The notes under the pieces were generated by a model. The model was not told the DNA's origin. It saw nothing but the letters and a program-made list of their open reading frames with translations, and did not search any database. A stretch of DNA of 41,493 bases from Methylococcaceae bacterium (lineage in GTDB: Bacteria; Pseudomonadota; Gammaproteobacteria; Methylococcales; Methylomonadaceae): positions 1-41,493 of the forward strand of contig SXIP01000184.1 in assembly GCA_005772825.1 (NCBI GenBank), in the 5' to 3' direction. Both the position numbers and the translations under genes were made by a program. This document shows positions 24,063 through 32,267 of the stretch, piece after piece; within the stretch, counting starts at the first letter, position 1, and every line of letters begins with the position of its first letter.

Positions 24063-26882
24063 TCATTCGCTATTTCCTTTAATGCCGCCATCCTGAACCC
24101 GGATGCGCCGCCATTGCCCGCTATGCCACATATCCCGGCTCACCACGTCTTCGGCATTGAGTAAATCGCGGTAACGCGACGGCCGACGGGCCAGCTCAGC
24201 AGGCACCCCATCTTCAACGATACAACCGTTTTCAACCACCAACACCCGGTTGAATGTTAAGGTTTCACCGACGTCATGGGTCACACACAGCAGCGTTGCA
24301 CCACGCCACCACTGCCTGGCCTCACTGAGTAAGCTATGCCGCTGGTTGCGGCTCATGCCACGGAACGGTTCGTCAAGCAACGCCAGGCGCACGGACGTTT
24401 GCTGCAATGCGCGCCCCAAACGCACGCGCTGGCCTTCGCCGCCCGACAGCAAAGCGCCGCTTTCACCTAGACAGGTTTGCAGGCCGGAAGGCAATTTTTG
24501 CAGTACGCCGCGTAACGCTGCAGCATCAATGACATCGGCGATTTTATCGAAACCCTGGTCATCGGAACTGTAATTGAGATTATCCAGAAACGAGCTATTC
24601 CATATCTGGATAGCCGGATCGACCCACGCGGTTTGTTGACGCAAAGCTTGCAGATGCACACTATTCAAGGGCCTGCCGTCAACCAGCAATTGCCCGTCGG
24701 CAAGCCGGTGCCATCCGAGCAATAAGCCGATAAAACTGGATTTACCGGCGCCCGATGGACCAACAATAGCAACATGCTCGCCCGGTGCAATCGTCAGATC
24801 AATGTCCTGCAAAATCGAATGGCCCGCCGCCAGCACACTGCCGTTTTTGATATTGATCCCGACGCCGGTATTCTGATAACTCCCTGCTGTATGGGCAGCT
24901 GAATCGATAAAGCGGCATTCTGCTTCCTCTCCAGCGGGAGAGGGTTGGGGTGAGGGGGGAAAAAATGTAGCGTTATGTTCTGCTACCTCTAAATCTCCCT
25001 GATTCTCACTATGTAGTTCTGCTGATTCACTTTCCTCCGGCGCCGAAAGCGGCTCAAGCAGCCTCAGCAACACATTGCGTTGCGCCGGATATTGCTGCGC
25101 CAAAGCGGTCAGTCTACGACCGATGGCCGGTAACTTTAACGCCCAATAAATCAATAACAAATCACCACCGCTAACGCCGCCGGAACGCAAAAAATGCTGA
25201 AACAGCAGCAGTTCGACCAATCCCAGGCAGATTAATGACTGCACACCGGAAATGAACAATGACAAGCTGATCAGGCTTCGGCTCGATCGCGCCCACTCCA
25301 CCAACAAGCCTTCATGTTCGCGGCTCACCGCCTGTTCCGCCCGATGCGTACGTATCGGCACCAAGCCCAGCAGGGCGTCGAGATAGAAACTGAATAATGC
25401 GCCGGAATGACTGCGCACCCGCAAATCCCTTTCATTCAGCAGAGGCTGCGCCAGTAACGGCAGGCCAATCGCCAGCCCGGTAATGACAAATGCCAACAGA
25501 CTACTGGCAGAATCAATAAGCATGATGCCGGTCAGCGTGAAGATAATATCCCACAGCGTCTGGACAAACTGTATACCCAGACCGGGCACCAAGCGGGTCA
25601 AATGAATACTGTGACTGCGCTCGGCCATGTCTGAAATAGGCCGACTCTGGAAATAGCGGTCGGTCAGGTGCGGTAATTTGCGCAGTAACGCCATGCGCAG
25701 ACGTGCTTCCAGGTGGCGACCGAAGCGCAGCGACTCCATCGCTATCGGAATTTCGATCAACAGCAACACCGAGGCAAATGCAATTAAGCCAAGCACCGCG
25801 GCCAGGCGTTGACTGGCCAGATTGAGCTCCCAGGCAATATCGAAAATACCCCGAAACAACAATGCTTCAATAAGTATGGCCCCTGCCGAAATAGTGAGTG
25901 CGCCGATCAATGCAAGCGGCGACAGGATACCGTCGGTTTGAAGCAAATCCAGCAGTGTCCGACCCGGATTCAGCGGTTTTTCGTTAAGCGCAGCCTCAAG
26001 CTCGGGCGAAAGCCGAACTTGTTCAAATTCAGGTTCAGCGTCTGTCTGCGTGGGTATTAGCTGTGAGCGTACTTTCGCCTTTAATAACACCGCGCCCTGT
26101 AACAGCAGTTGCTCCTGACTATCAGGCTCATCGCTTGACTGCGCTGTCACCGTCCAATAAGAAGCGGGGATGACTTTAAATAAATCGTCGGTTCCCGTTT
26201 GTTCGACCAGCGTCCTCACCAGCCTGACAGCGCGCAGACCGGTTTTAATCCCGTTAGCCGTCACGATGGAATTAACCAATCGGACAGCGGCATCCAGCGT
26301 TGCCACACTTAACCAGCCGGAATCCTTTAATGCCAGGTCGATCAATGCCTTTGCTTCGCTGCCGGACGCGCCCAGCATCGACAAGCGTTGCCGTAGCGGT
26401 TTAAGAAACTCATCCGAAGCTGCCCACTGTCGCCAGTCGGCAGCAGGGACGGGTAAGCGATGACGGTAAATTTCTTCGTGAAAACGCCGGCAATGCACCC
26501 AGCGCCTGCCGATTGCCGGGTCCATCACTTGCAACCAGGGGCCGTAACGTCGCCAGACCACGACAAAATGCGTCGCTCCGTCAGCATGACGCACAACCAC
26601 CATGACAGGCAAAACGGCAGCTTCCGATAACAACACATGATCCACTGGAATCATGACCTGCTCGGCCTCAATACCTAACTGGTTGGCGACGACCTCCAGC
26701 ATATCGATAGAAGTACCGTCCACATCGGTTTGGCAGGCTTCGCGCAGACGCCCGTAACTGACCGGAATATAAAAACCTTCCAGCAAACATTTTAACGATG
26801 CAGGGCCGCAGTCCATCGCCGATGTCTGCACGACCTCGGGCACCAGCCAACGCCGCTTTGCCGTATTTTTCACGGTGCTCAT
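24063..26882 (-). CDS. C39-peptidase ABC exporter (NHLP/bacteriocin type)
   Basis: Peptidase-containing ABC transporter of 939 residues. It would cut leader peptides after a double glycine on the cytosolic side and export the product. The N-terminal C39 domain has its full catalytic set: Gln19, Cys25 (SAMDCGPASL), His105 (GATHFVVV) and Asp121 (VMDPAIG). After a long middle region (about 150-310) come the TM helices (about 320-600) and a nucleotide-binding domain with Walker A GPSGAGKSS, signature LLSGGEGQRVRLGRAL, Walker B LALLDEP and H-loop CVTHD. The linker before this domain contains FPPSPQPSPAGEEAE, a translated copy of a dispersed intergenic repeat. The gene overlaps hlyD by 4 nt (ATGA). 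Confidence 0.92.
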   Translation of the reverse strand: MSTVKNTAKRRWLVPEVVQTSAMDCGPASLKCLLEGFYIPVSYGRLREACQTDVDGTSIDMLEVVANQLGIEAEQVMIPVDHVLLSEAAVLPVMVVVRHADGATHFVVVWRRYGPWLQVMDPAIGRRWVHCRRFHEEIYRHRLPVPAADWRQWAASDEFLKPLRQRLSMLGASGSEAKALIDLALKDSGWLSVATLDAAVRLVNSIVTANGIKTGLRAVRLVRTLVEQTGTDDLFKVIPASYWTVTAQSSDEPDSQEQLLLQGAVLLKAKVRSQLIPTQTDAEPEFEQVRLSPELEAALNEKPLNPGRTLLDLLQTDGILSPLALIGALTISAGAILIEALLFRGIFDIAWELNLASQRLAAVLGLIAFASVLLLIEIPIAMESLRFGRHLEARLRMALLRKLPHLTDRYFQSRPISDMAERSHSIHLTRLVPGLGIQFVQTLWDIIFTLTGIMLIDSASSLLAFVITGLAIGLPLLAQPLLNERDLRVRSHSGALFSFYLDALLGLVPIRTHRAEQAVSREHEGLLVEWARSSRSLISLSLFISGVQSLICLGLVELLLFQHFLRSGGVSGGDLLLIYWALKLPAIGRRLTALAQQYPAQRNVLLRLLEPLSAPEESESAELHSENQGDLEVAEHNATFFPPSPQPSPAGEEAECRFIDSAAHTAGSYQNTGVGINIKNGSVLAAGHSILQDIDLTIAPGEHVAIVGPSGAGKSSFIGLLLGWHRLADGQLLVDGRPLNSVHLQALRQQTAWVDPAIQIWNSSFLDNLNYSSDDQGFDKIADVIDAAALRGVLQKLPSGLQTCLGESGALLSGGEGQRVRLGRALQQTSVRLALLDEPFRGMSRNQRHSLLSEARQWWRGATLLCVTHDVGETLTFNRVLVVENGCIVEDGVPAELARRPSRYRDLLNAEDVVSRDMWHSGQWRRIRVQDGGIKGNSE
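24926..24961. repeat. Dispersed CCCTCACCCCAACC-type repeat inside the C39 exporter gene
   Basis: The sequence CCTCTCCAGCGGGAGAGGG followed by TTGGGGTGAGGGGGGA closely matches the intergenic copy at 37891-37923, and a fragment of the same type occurs near 41340. Here it is in frame and adds PPSPQPSPAGEE around residues 640-652, in the linker between the TM and ATPase domains. Confidence 0.75.
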
Positions 26883-28072
26883 AAAGGCCTGGGTTCGGTC
26901 GGAGGCGCTTGCGGCTTCGCTGTGCCGGACATGAACTGACCCGCCGCGCGCAAGATCATCACGGCTGGCGTCATCTGCTCGATACTCACCTCGATGGAAC
27001 CGGGTAATCCGTGCTGCATAATGATAGGCGATTTGGCCGACAGCTCCGGCGTAAACTCCACACGCACCCGGTTATCCCTTATCTCGGTACCGACCCGGCT
27101 GACTCTGGCTTGAATCGTTCCATATTCAGCCCACGGGAAGCCGTCCAGGCGCATTCGCGCGACCTGTCCCGGATGAATTTTCCCAAGCGCATCGGCAGGG
27201 TAAAAATCCGCAACAATTCTAAGTTTGCCGCGCGGCACCACCGTAGCCAATTTTTCGCCCGCCGCAACATAGGCGCCTACTTGTAACGGCGCTACGTCAC
27301 CGATTTGCCCGCTTGCGGGAGAGCGGATAAAGTGCTTTTCAATATCCTGCTTAAGCCGTTCAATGGTCATTCGGGTGGTTTCCAGTTCACCATTCAACCT
27401 TGCCGCCTCACGTTTGAGATTTTCGATCTCCGCCTGCTCCTGGTGTATGCGCGTTTCGGCGTCCAGTTCCGTTCGTTGAATATCGGACGACAACGCATCC
27501 CTCGCGGAACTCAGTTTTTGCGACTCCGCTTTGGCGCGTAACGCTTCAATAAGCGGAATACGCCCGGAACCGCTCAGTTCCGTCAAGCGGCGTTCATGGT
27601 CTTTGGCAAACTCCGCCGCAGCAATCGCTTCCTTATGCCGCGACTGAGCACTCCGCGTTACCGCAAGCGAGGCCCGATGATCTTGGGATTTGGCTTGCTC
27701 CAGTGCGGCAATCTGTTTTTGTATCGAGGCAATCTGTGGAGGCAAGGCCTTCAATCTGGTCTCTTCCTCGTGCAGGCGGAGCTTTTCGCTGCTCGCATCA
27801 AGTTCAATCAAAACTTCTCCGGCCTGAACTTCTTGTCCCAATAACAAGCGGGTAGCAACAATCTTGCTTGCGACCAGTGCAGCAACCGGATGGGCGGATT
27901 GATTGACTTCCAGACGCGCTTTAGTGGACGTTTCGTAGACGGTTATCCCGGCAAGGAAAAACCACGCCGACCATCCGGCCAGGATAGATACAGCAATCAG
28001 CCATGCGATAACCGCATATCTGGACGAGTCATTGGCAAGCGAGCGCGTGGTTCGAGAAAATGAAGTGGGCAA
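26879..28072 (-). CDS. HlyD-family periplasmic adaptor of the peptide exporter
   Basis: Protein of 397 residues with one N-terminal TM helix (about 20-42), a barrel-sandwich (lipoyl-like) half-domain near VAALVASKIVATRLLLGQEVQAGEVLIELDASS, a long coiled-coil hairpin (about 93-245), the second lipoyl half (SPASGQIGDVAPLQVGAYVAAGEKLATVVP) and a beta-barrel end. Such adaptors join the inner-membrane ABC exporter to a TolC channel. It is the first gene of the operon hlyD-C39 ABC-ABC, with its stop overlapping the next start, and is divergent from the tolC-like gene. Confidence 0.92.
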   Translation of the reverse strand: MPTSFSRTTRSLANDSSRYAVIAWLIAVSILAGWSAWFFLAGITVYETSTKARLEVNQSAHPVAALVASKIVATRLLLGQEVQAGEVLIELDASSEKLRLHEEETRLKALPPQIASIQKQIAALEQAKSQDHRASLAVTRSAQSRHKEAIAAAEFAKDHERRLTELSGSGRIPLIEALRAKAESQKLSSARDALSSDIQRTELDAETRIHQEQAEIENLKREAARLNGELETTRMTIERLKQDIEKHFIRSPASGQIGDVAPLQVGAYVAAGEKLATVVPRGKLRIVADFYPADALGKIHPGQVARMRLDGFPWAEYGTIQARVSRVGTEIRDNRVRVEFTPELSAKSPIIMQHGLPGSIEVSIEQMTPAVMILRAAGQFMSGTAKPQAPPTEPRPL

Positions 28073-28652
28073 AAAATCTCCCCGGACTATTCGCCCGGTT
28101 TTAACGTATCGATTGTTGTTTATTGCGATAAACAGGCAAAAGGTTTAATCATCAAGCCAATTTGTTATGGAAACCAATCAACTGACTTTGCCTACGCCAA
28201 CAGGTGAAAGAAGAAAGTTAGAGCAAAACAATAGCTTTTCCAGTCCTGGGTCAAAAAATCAATTTAAAAAACTTCACGTTGACAATGAACCTTTTTTTCG
28301 TTTTTTGTAATTCACAGGATTATGAAGTTTTGAGTCACTGCCTGGAATTGCCTATTTCAAATCACAGAGCTTTCTTATCGTTCCCACGCTCCGGCGTGGG
28401 AACGCAGTGGCAGACGCTCCAGCGTCGCGAAACATAAAACGGGATAAGTCCTTGTTATATTTTAATATTACACAACGCTGGAGCGTTGGTACCTGCATTC
28501 CCACGCCGGAGCGTGGGAACGATAAGGCTAAGACTTGGAAGAATAATAACTCCCGCAAAGGCGCGAAGCCGCCATGAAAAATAAATAGAAAAACTTTGGC
28601 GTCTTGGCGCGAGATAAATTCACGATAAAACCATGACAACTATTATTAAACT
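28073..28652. other. Divergent intergenic region between exporter operon and tolC-like gene
   Basis: The 580-bp gap must hold promoters for both directions. On the minus strand AAACCTTTTG (about 28136-28146) repeats the core of the CTTGAACCTTTTGTCG block of the peptide leaders, and ATGAACCTTTTTTTCG occurs on the plus strand near 28285; both may be chance. TTGACA at about 28279 could be a -35 box, but no well-spaced -10 is visible. The element 28374-28526 and a CGCAAAGGCGCGAAG-type repeat (about 28553-28620) fill the rest. Confidence 0.45.
28374..28526. repeat. MITE-like element with palindromic terminal inverted repeats
   Basis: The left arm beginning CTTATCGTTCCCACGC (28374) is matched in reverse complement by the right end (28526) without mismatch for 29 nt and with a few changes to about 50 nt. 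Each arm contains its own hairpins (CCCACGC-TCCG-GCGTGGG and CGCT-CC-AGCG). The 153-bp element has an AT-rich centre and no coding potential. The CGTTCCCA ends resemble those of the element at 2189-2399, so the two may be relatives. Confidence 0.8.
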
Positions 28653-29999
28653 ATGGAATTTGTAAGCAAAAAACTGTCCGCTGTCATTGTTATCGCTGTA
28701 GCCGCCATTTCGCCGTTAAAGGCGCAGAACTTATCCGACATTTACGAACTGGCCTTACAAAATGACCCGGTGCTGAAACAGGCTCAAGCCAAACAATCTG
28801 CTATCGGCGAAGTAAAAAACCAAAGTATCGCACGCTTTCTACCGACTATTTCGGCGACGGGCTCGACCAAAAGAGAATGGCTGCATAATAAAAAAGCCGG
28901 CGAAGATTTTCGCGGCGATCTTATCAACCAGCAATTCTGGAGCAACACCTTTGCCATTAATTTAACCCAGCCGCTCTTCCACTGGGACTACTGGATTCAA
29001 TTAAACCAATCAGACAACCAGATCGCACAGGCTGAAGCGGGCTATCAAGCAGAGCTGCAAAACCTGATGGTGAAAACGACAGAAGCTTATTTCAATGTAT
29101 TATCGGCACAGGATAATCTCGAATTTTCCCGTGCCGAAAAAGAAGCCATCGTCCGGCAACTTGAACAGGCCAAGCACCTTTTTCAGGCGGGCCTGATTGC
29201 AATAACCGATATCCATGAAGCACAGGCCGGCTTCGATCAGGCCAGCGCCAATGAAATAGAAGCGGCCAACTCTCTCGATAATCAAAAGGAAGCATTGAGA
29301 GAGATCATCGGCGAAACCGATGCGCTTCTGGATTCATTGGGACCGGAATTGCCTTTGCTTAAACCTGAGCCAGCCGATATTACAGCCTGGAGCGATTCAG
29401 CAGAAGTCAGTAATTTCAGCATTATTTCCGCATTCAATCAGGCCGAAGCAACGCGCAAAACCATCGAATTACAGCGTAACGGCCATTTACCGCGCCTGGA
29501 TCTGGTGGCGTCGCTGGGCGCTTCCGACGATAACAGCAGCTTTGGTTTTCGCGGCGATACGCAAAGCGTAGGCGTTCAGCTGAATGTGCCGCTGTTTGAA
29601 GGCGGTGCGGTGAATTCCAGAACCCGCCAGGCGGGTTACGAATACGAAGCGGCAAAAGAAAAATTAATCGCGACAAAACGGGCGGTGAAGCGTCAGGTAA
29701 AAGACGCCTATCGCGGTGTGCTGTCGACGATAAGTCGTGTGGCCGCGCTGAAAGCTACCGTTACATCCGCGGAAAGCGCGTTAACAGCCACCGAAGAAGG
29801 CTTCGAGGTAGGTACGCGGACAATGGTGGATATATTAAACGAGCAAAGAAATTTATACCGGGCCAAACGCGATTTTTCGCGCACCCGCTACGATTACTTA
29901 TTGAACAGCCTCAAGTTAAAACAGGCGTCAAGCAGCCTGAGCGAAGCAGATCTCGAACAGATTAACGGGTTATTGGTTGCCAATACCGCTGACCACTGA
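28653..29999 (+). CDS. TolC-family outer membrane efflux protein
   Basis: Protein of 448 residues with a signal peptide (cleavage near SPLKA at 24) and the two-fold TolC repeat: LSDIYELALQNDPVLKQAQAKQ, then long helices, and a second repeat beginning near SIISAFNQAEATRKTIELQRNGHLPRLDLVASLG. GLIAITDIHEAQAGFDQA and FEVGTRTMVDILNEQRNLYRAKRDF are typical helical-barrel stretches. It would form the outer-membrane channel for the HlyD-ABC exporter encoded divergently, completing a type I-like secretion route. The ATG at 28653 has no good ribosome-binding site, but no better start gives a signal peptide. Confidence 0.93.
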   Translation: MEFVSKKLSAVIVIAVAAISPLKAQNLSDIYELALQNDPVLKQAQAKQSAIGEVKNQSIARFLPTISATGSTKREWLHNKKAGEDFRGDLINQQFWSNTFAINLTQPLFHWDYWIQLNQSDNQIAQAEAGYQAELQNLMVKTTEAYFNVLSAQDNLEFSRAEKEAIVRQLEQAKHLFQAGLIAITDIHEAQAGFDQASANEIEAANSLDNQKEALREIIGETDALLDSLGPELPLLKPEPADITAWSDSAEVSNFSIISAFNQAEATRKTIELQRNGHLPRLDLVASLGASDDNSSFGFRGDTQSVGVQLNVPLFEGGAVNSRTRQAGYEYEAAKEKLIATKRAVKRQVKDAYRGVLSTISRVAALKATVTSAESALTATEEGFEVGTRTMVDILNEQRNLYRAKRDFSRTRYDYLLNSLKLKQASSSLSEADLEQINGLLVANTADH

Positions 30000-30021
30000 C
30001 AAGGAGAAAAAAGTCTATCGG

Positions 30022-30133
30022 CTTGAACCTTTTGTCGCCATCCGGACATTAACAGACAAGAAGAAAAACACTTCTTCTTAACTGAAACGCCGCATCAAGC
30101 GGCATTGAATTTTTTCTAATTGGAGAATCGAAA
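30022..30133 (+). promoter_or_regulatory. Conserved leader of peptide gene 2 (matches leader of peptide gene 1)
   Basis: This copy of the shared leader has the CTTGAACCTTTTGTCG block (30022-30037), CATTAAC, an AAGAAG/CTTCTT hairpin (30058-30063 with 30074-30079), a GCCGC-ATCAA-GCGGC hairpin (30089-30103) and CTAATTGGAGAA as ribosome-binding site. The second hairpin is the counterpart of CGCT-TCG-AGCG at 21609-21619, with different bases but kept pairing. Confidence 0.72.
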
Positions 30134-30238
30134 ATGAAAGTTAAATCAAACATAAAAGCAGGTCGTCATGGTGCAGATGATGCTCCCGGTCATGTTCGCG
30201 GCGGTCACGGTCGCGACGATGCGCCAAACCACGGCTAA
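30134..30238 (+). CDS. Short secreted-peptide precursor 2 (34 aa), His/Asp/Gly-rich, candidate RiPP/bacteriocin-like
   Basis: Peptide of 34 residues. Its N-terminus MKVKSNIKAG matches peptide 1 (21650) in eight of ten positions, the other two being conservative. The remainder is a tandem duplication: HGADDAPGHVRG and HGRDDAPNHG, rich in His, Asp and Gly with no Cys and no hydrophobic stretch. Repeated HG-x-DDAP units could bind metal or be sites of modification; both are guesses. Gly-Gly at 23-24 or Gly13-Ala14 are possible C39 cleavage sites. TTGGAG is 8 nt before the ATG. The gene lies 135 nt past the tolC-like gene and may be co-transcribed with the 621-residue protein. Confidence 0.68.
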   Translation: MKVKSNIKAGRHGADDAPGHVRGGHGRDDAPNHG

Positions 30239-30253
30239 GCGTCGGCTCATTTA

Positions 30254-30345
30254 ATCGGGCGGGATGCCCGGTATTTTAGACATCATAAGCCATGCAGGAG
30301 TGACTTTAATTCACTCTCTAATTTGCGAATAAAGACTCTCCTGCA
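30254..30345 (+). terminator. Hairpins between peptide gene 2 and the downstream gene
   Basis: CGGGC-GGGAT-GCCCG followed by GTATTTTA (about 30258-30278) looks like a moderate terminator or attenuator. Then GAGTGA and TCACTC pair around CTTTAAT (about 30298-30316), nested in a wider GCAGGAG/CTCCTGC pairing (about 30295-30345). The pair could let peptide 2 be made in excess over the next protein. Confidence 0.5.
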
Positions 30346-30401
30346 ACCCCATCACCTGAATAATTCCAGCCTATTGCTTCCAGCACCAAAAATGGAAAGA
30401 C

Positions 30402-32267
30402 ATGACTAATTCAATAACATCAGGCACAGAACAAACCGGCCCTGAACCCTCCCGCTGCCCCATGCATGCCGGACATTCACTTTCAGAAGGACTCGGTATC
30501 GAAGATGAACTGGTCTTTCCTGCGCATAAGCGGGTGGTCACGCAGTACTCGACGGATGCGGACGGACTTACCGAATTGCATCTCTACTACGGCGATAAGG
30601 AAATTTCCTTCGACGAGCCGGAGCTGTTCGCATTCGGCGAGAATCTCGCCAAGCAATCGCGCTTTATTGCCGGAACCGCCACAAACTGGGGCGATGATTA
30701 TGATTGGCCGCGTATTCAGGCTTTACTGGAACAACTGCTTGAAGAGGGCATCCTGCACTACGCAAGCCGCTATGATGCTGCATCCAGCGGCCCTGAAGGC
30801 GCCTGCCCTTCGCCGCTGCCTCCTGCCCTGACGACAGTAGCTCGCACCTGGTTCGAATGCGAAGCGATTACCGAAGAACTGACCGGGCAATCCTTGCCGT
30901 TGGCTTACCTGGAATTAGCCATCCCGATCTGGCGAATCGCCCACATGGTACTGGATGCGGAAGGACGCCAGGTCGGCGAGGCCAACGTATTCCCGAAGGC
31001 GCTGCGTTTGGACATTCCCACCGATTGGCGGATATGCCAATACCCCGGCAGCCGCTACCAAAGCGAGTTGCCGATGAACGTCACCGCTCTCAAAAGCATG
31101 CGCAACTACTGGCCGCAAATGATGGCGGCTTTGCTGCGGATTCGGGAGGCCTACCTGCTGCGCTTTCCCCATGCCCGACAAGGCATGACCGTAGGCGATA
31201 TTGAAATACTGTCCACATTGGTGCTGGTCGTACCCACTTACCTGCTTATGCGTAGCGGAGAACACATCGAAAACGGGCAATTACATCCGGCCTTATCGTC
31301 GATGTTTCGCGTCACCGACGGCTTGAGAACGACGATGCGTGAAATGCTTTTTGTGCCGCTCGCTGGTTCAACGCTGGACCCGGATACGCCCATGAGCAGC
31401 AGCGAAATCTATGCTTACGCCGAACGCACGAATTCTTTCCACTCGTTTCACGGCGTTTGCGCCGGTCCCAAGGCGATGATCGAGGAATTCCTGAGGGTGC
31501 TGGTTGAAGGACAGTTACAAACGGACACCCAATCGACGCCGCTTGATGCGCCTGTGCAGACTGCGCTGGAAAATCTGGAACCGGCATTCGACTACGGTCT
31601 GTATGGCTTGCAGGTACATTCGATTGCTTTCTCGCTGTGGCCGGCGATGACTCGCACCTACACACAGCTTTTGGCTATTGTCGACGCCTGGTCCGAAAAA
31701 GGCTCGGACACCTTTCTGAATCTTCAGGAAAACCTGCGCAGCAAAGTACATATCCTGAAAACAGAAACACTTTACGCCACCGAGGAATGGCGCACCAATC
31801 GCGAACGCATCTACTCGCTCACCTATGAACAGTGCGCATTGGGACTCGACCCGGAGCTATCCGAACAAGCGCTGTCGGAACGACTGACCCCGGTTCGGGC
31901 AGATTATCATGCGAGCGTTGCCGATCAGCTTCGCGTGTTATTACAGCAGCGCTTATGCGGTACGAATGTTACAGACAGTCCCGACGTAAGAAATTTACTT
32001 GGCTGCCTGATGGATTATTTCCTCCGTGAACAGGCGATATTACGCGTGGCAACGGAAATTCAGCAACAGATCAACGACCTGCTCGGACGCGCACAACCCG
32101 AAGCCCCTATCTCCGGCGCCTTGCTGGATATACACAACCAATTGCAAGGCAGCGGACCCAGACGACTGCCTTATCTGGAACAAGAGCTTGAGGACAGACT
32201 CGGCATTCGTGTCGTCGTCACAAAAGACCGTATAGAAATTACAGAATCAGGTATACCGTGCCAATAA
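30402..32267 (+). CDS. Large protein of unknown function in the peptide-export cluster
   Basis: Soluble-looking protein of 621 residues that I do not recognise. The N-terminus has a Cys/His cluster (SRCPMHAGH, about 18-26). A first domain (about 30-130) with LHLYYGDKEISFDEPELFAFGENLAKQSRFIAGTA and EQLLEEGILHYA resembles a small winged-helix or leader-binding module in length and pattern. The rest (about 150-580) appears all-helical, with SEIYAYAERTNSFHSFHGVCAGP and YGLQVHSIAFSLWP as notable His-rich stretches. There is no signal peptide. Position after peptide gene 2 suggests it modifies, binds or protects against the peptides. The ribosome-binding site GGAAAG precedes the ATG. Its last 21 nt overlap the convergent trhP gene. 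Confidence 0.75.
   Translation: MTNSITSGTEQTGPEPSRCPMHAGHSLSEGLGIEDELVFPAHKRVVTQYSTDADGLTELHLYYGDKEISFDEPELFAFGENLAKQSRFIAGTATNWGDDYDWPRIQALLEQLLEEGILHYASRYDAASSGPEGACPSPLPPALTTVARTWFECEAITEELTGQSLPLAYLELAIPIWRIAHMVLDAEGRQVGEANVFPKALRLDIPTDWRICQYPGSRYQSELPMNVTALKSMRNYWPQMMAALLRIREAYLLRFPHARQGMTVGDIEILSTLVLVVPTYLLMRSGEHIENGQLHPALSSMFRVTDGLRTTMREMLFVPLAGSTLDPDTPMSSSEIYAYAERTNSFHSFHGVCAGPKAMIEEFLRVLVEGQLQTDTQSTPLDAPVQTALENLEPAFDYGLYGLQVHSIAFSLWPAMTRTYTQLLAIVDAWSEKGSDTFLNLQENLRSKVHILKTETLYATEEWRTNRERIYSLTYEQCALGLDPELSEQALSERLTPVRADYHASVADQLRVLLQQRLCGTNVTDSPDVRNLLGCLMDYFLREQAILRVATEIQQQINDLLGRAQPEAPISGALLDIHNQLQGSGPRRLPYLEQELEDRLGIRVVVTKDRIEITESGIPCQ

Noticed and set aside
28352-28639. 95-codon minus-strand open frame before the tolC-like gene
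   Set aside because: It runs through the MITE-like element and a second dispersed repeat; the translation reflects repeat sequence and has no ribosome-binding site.
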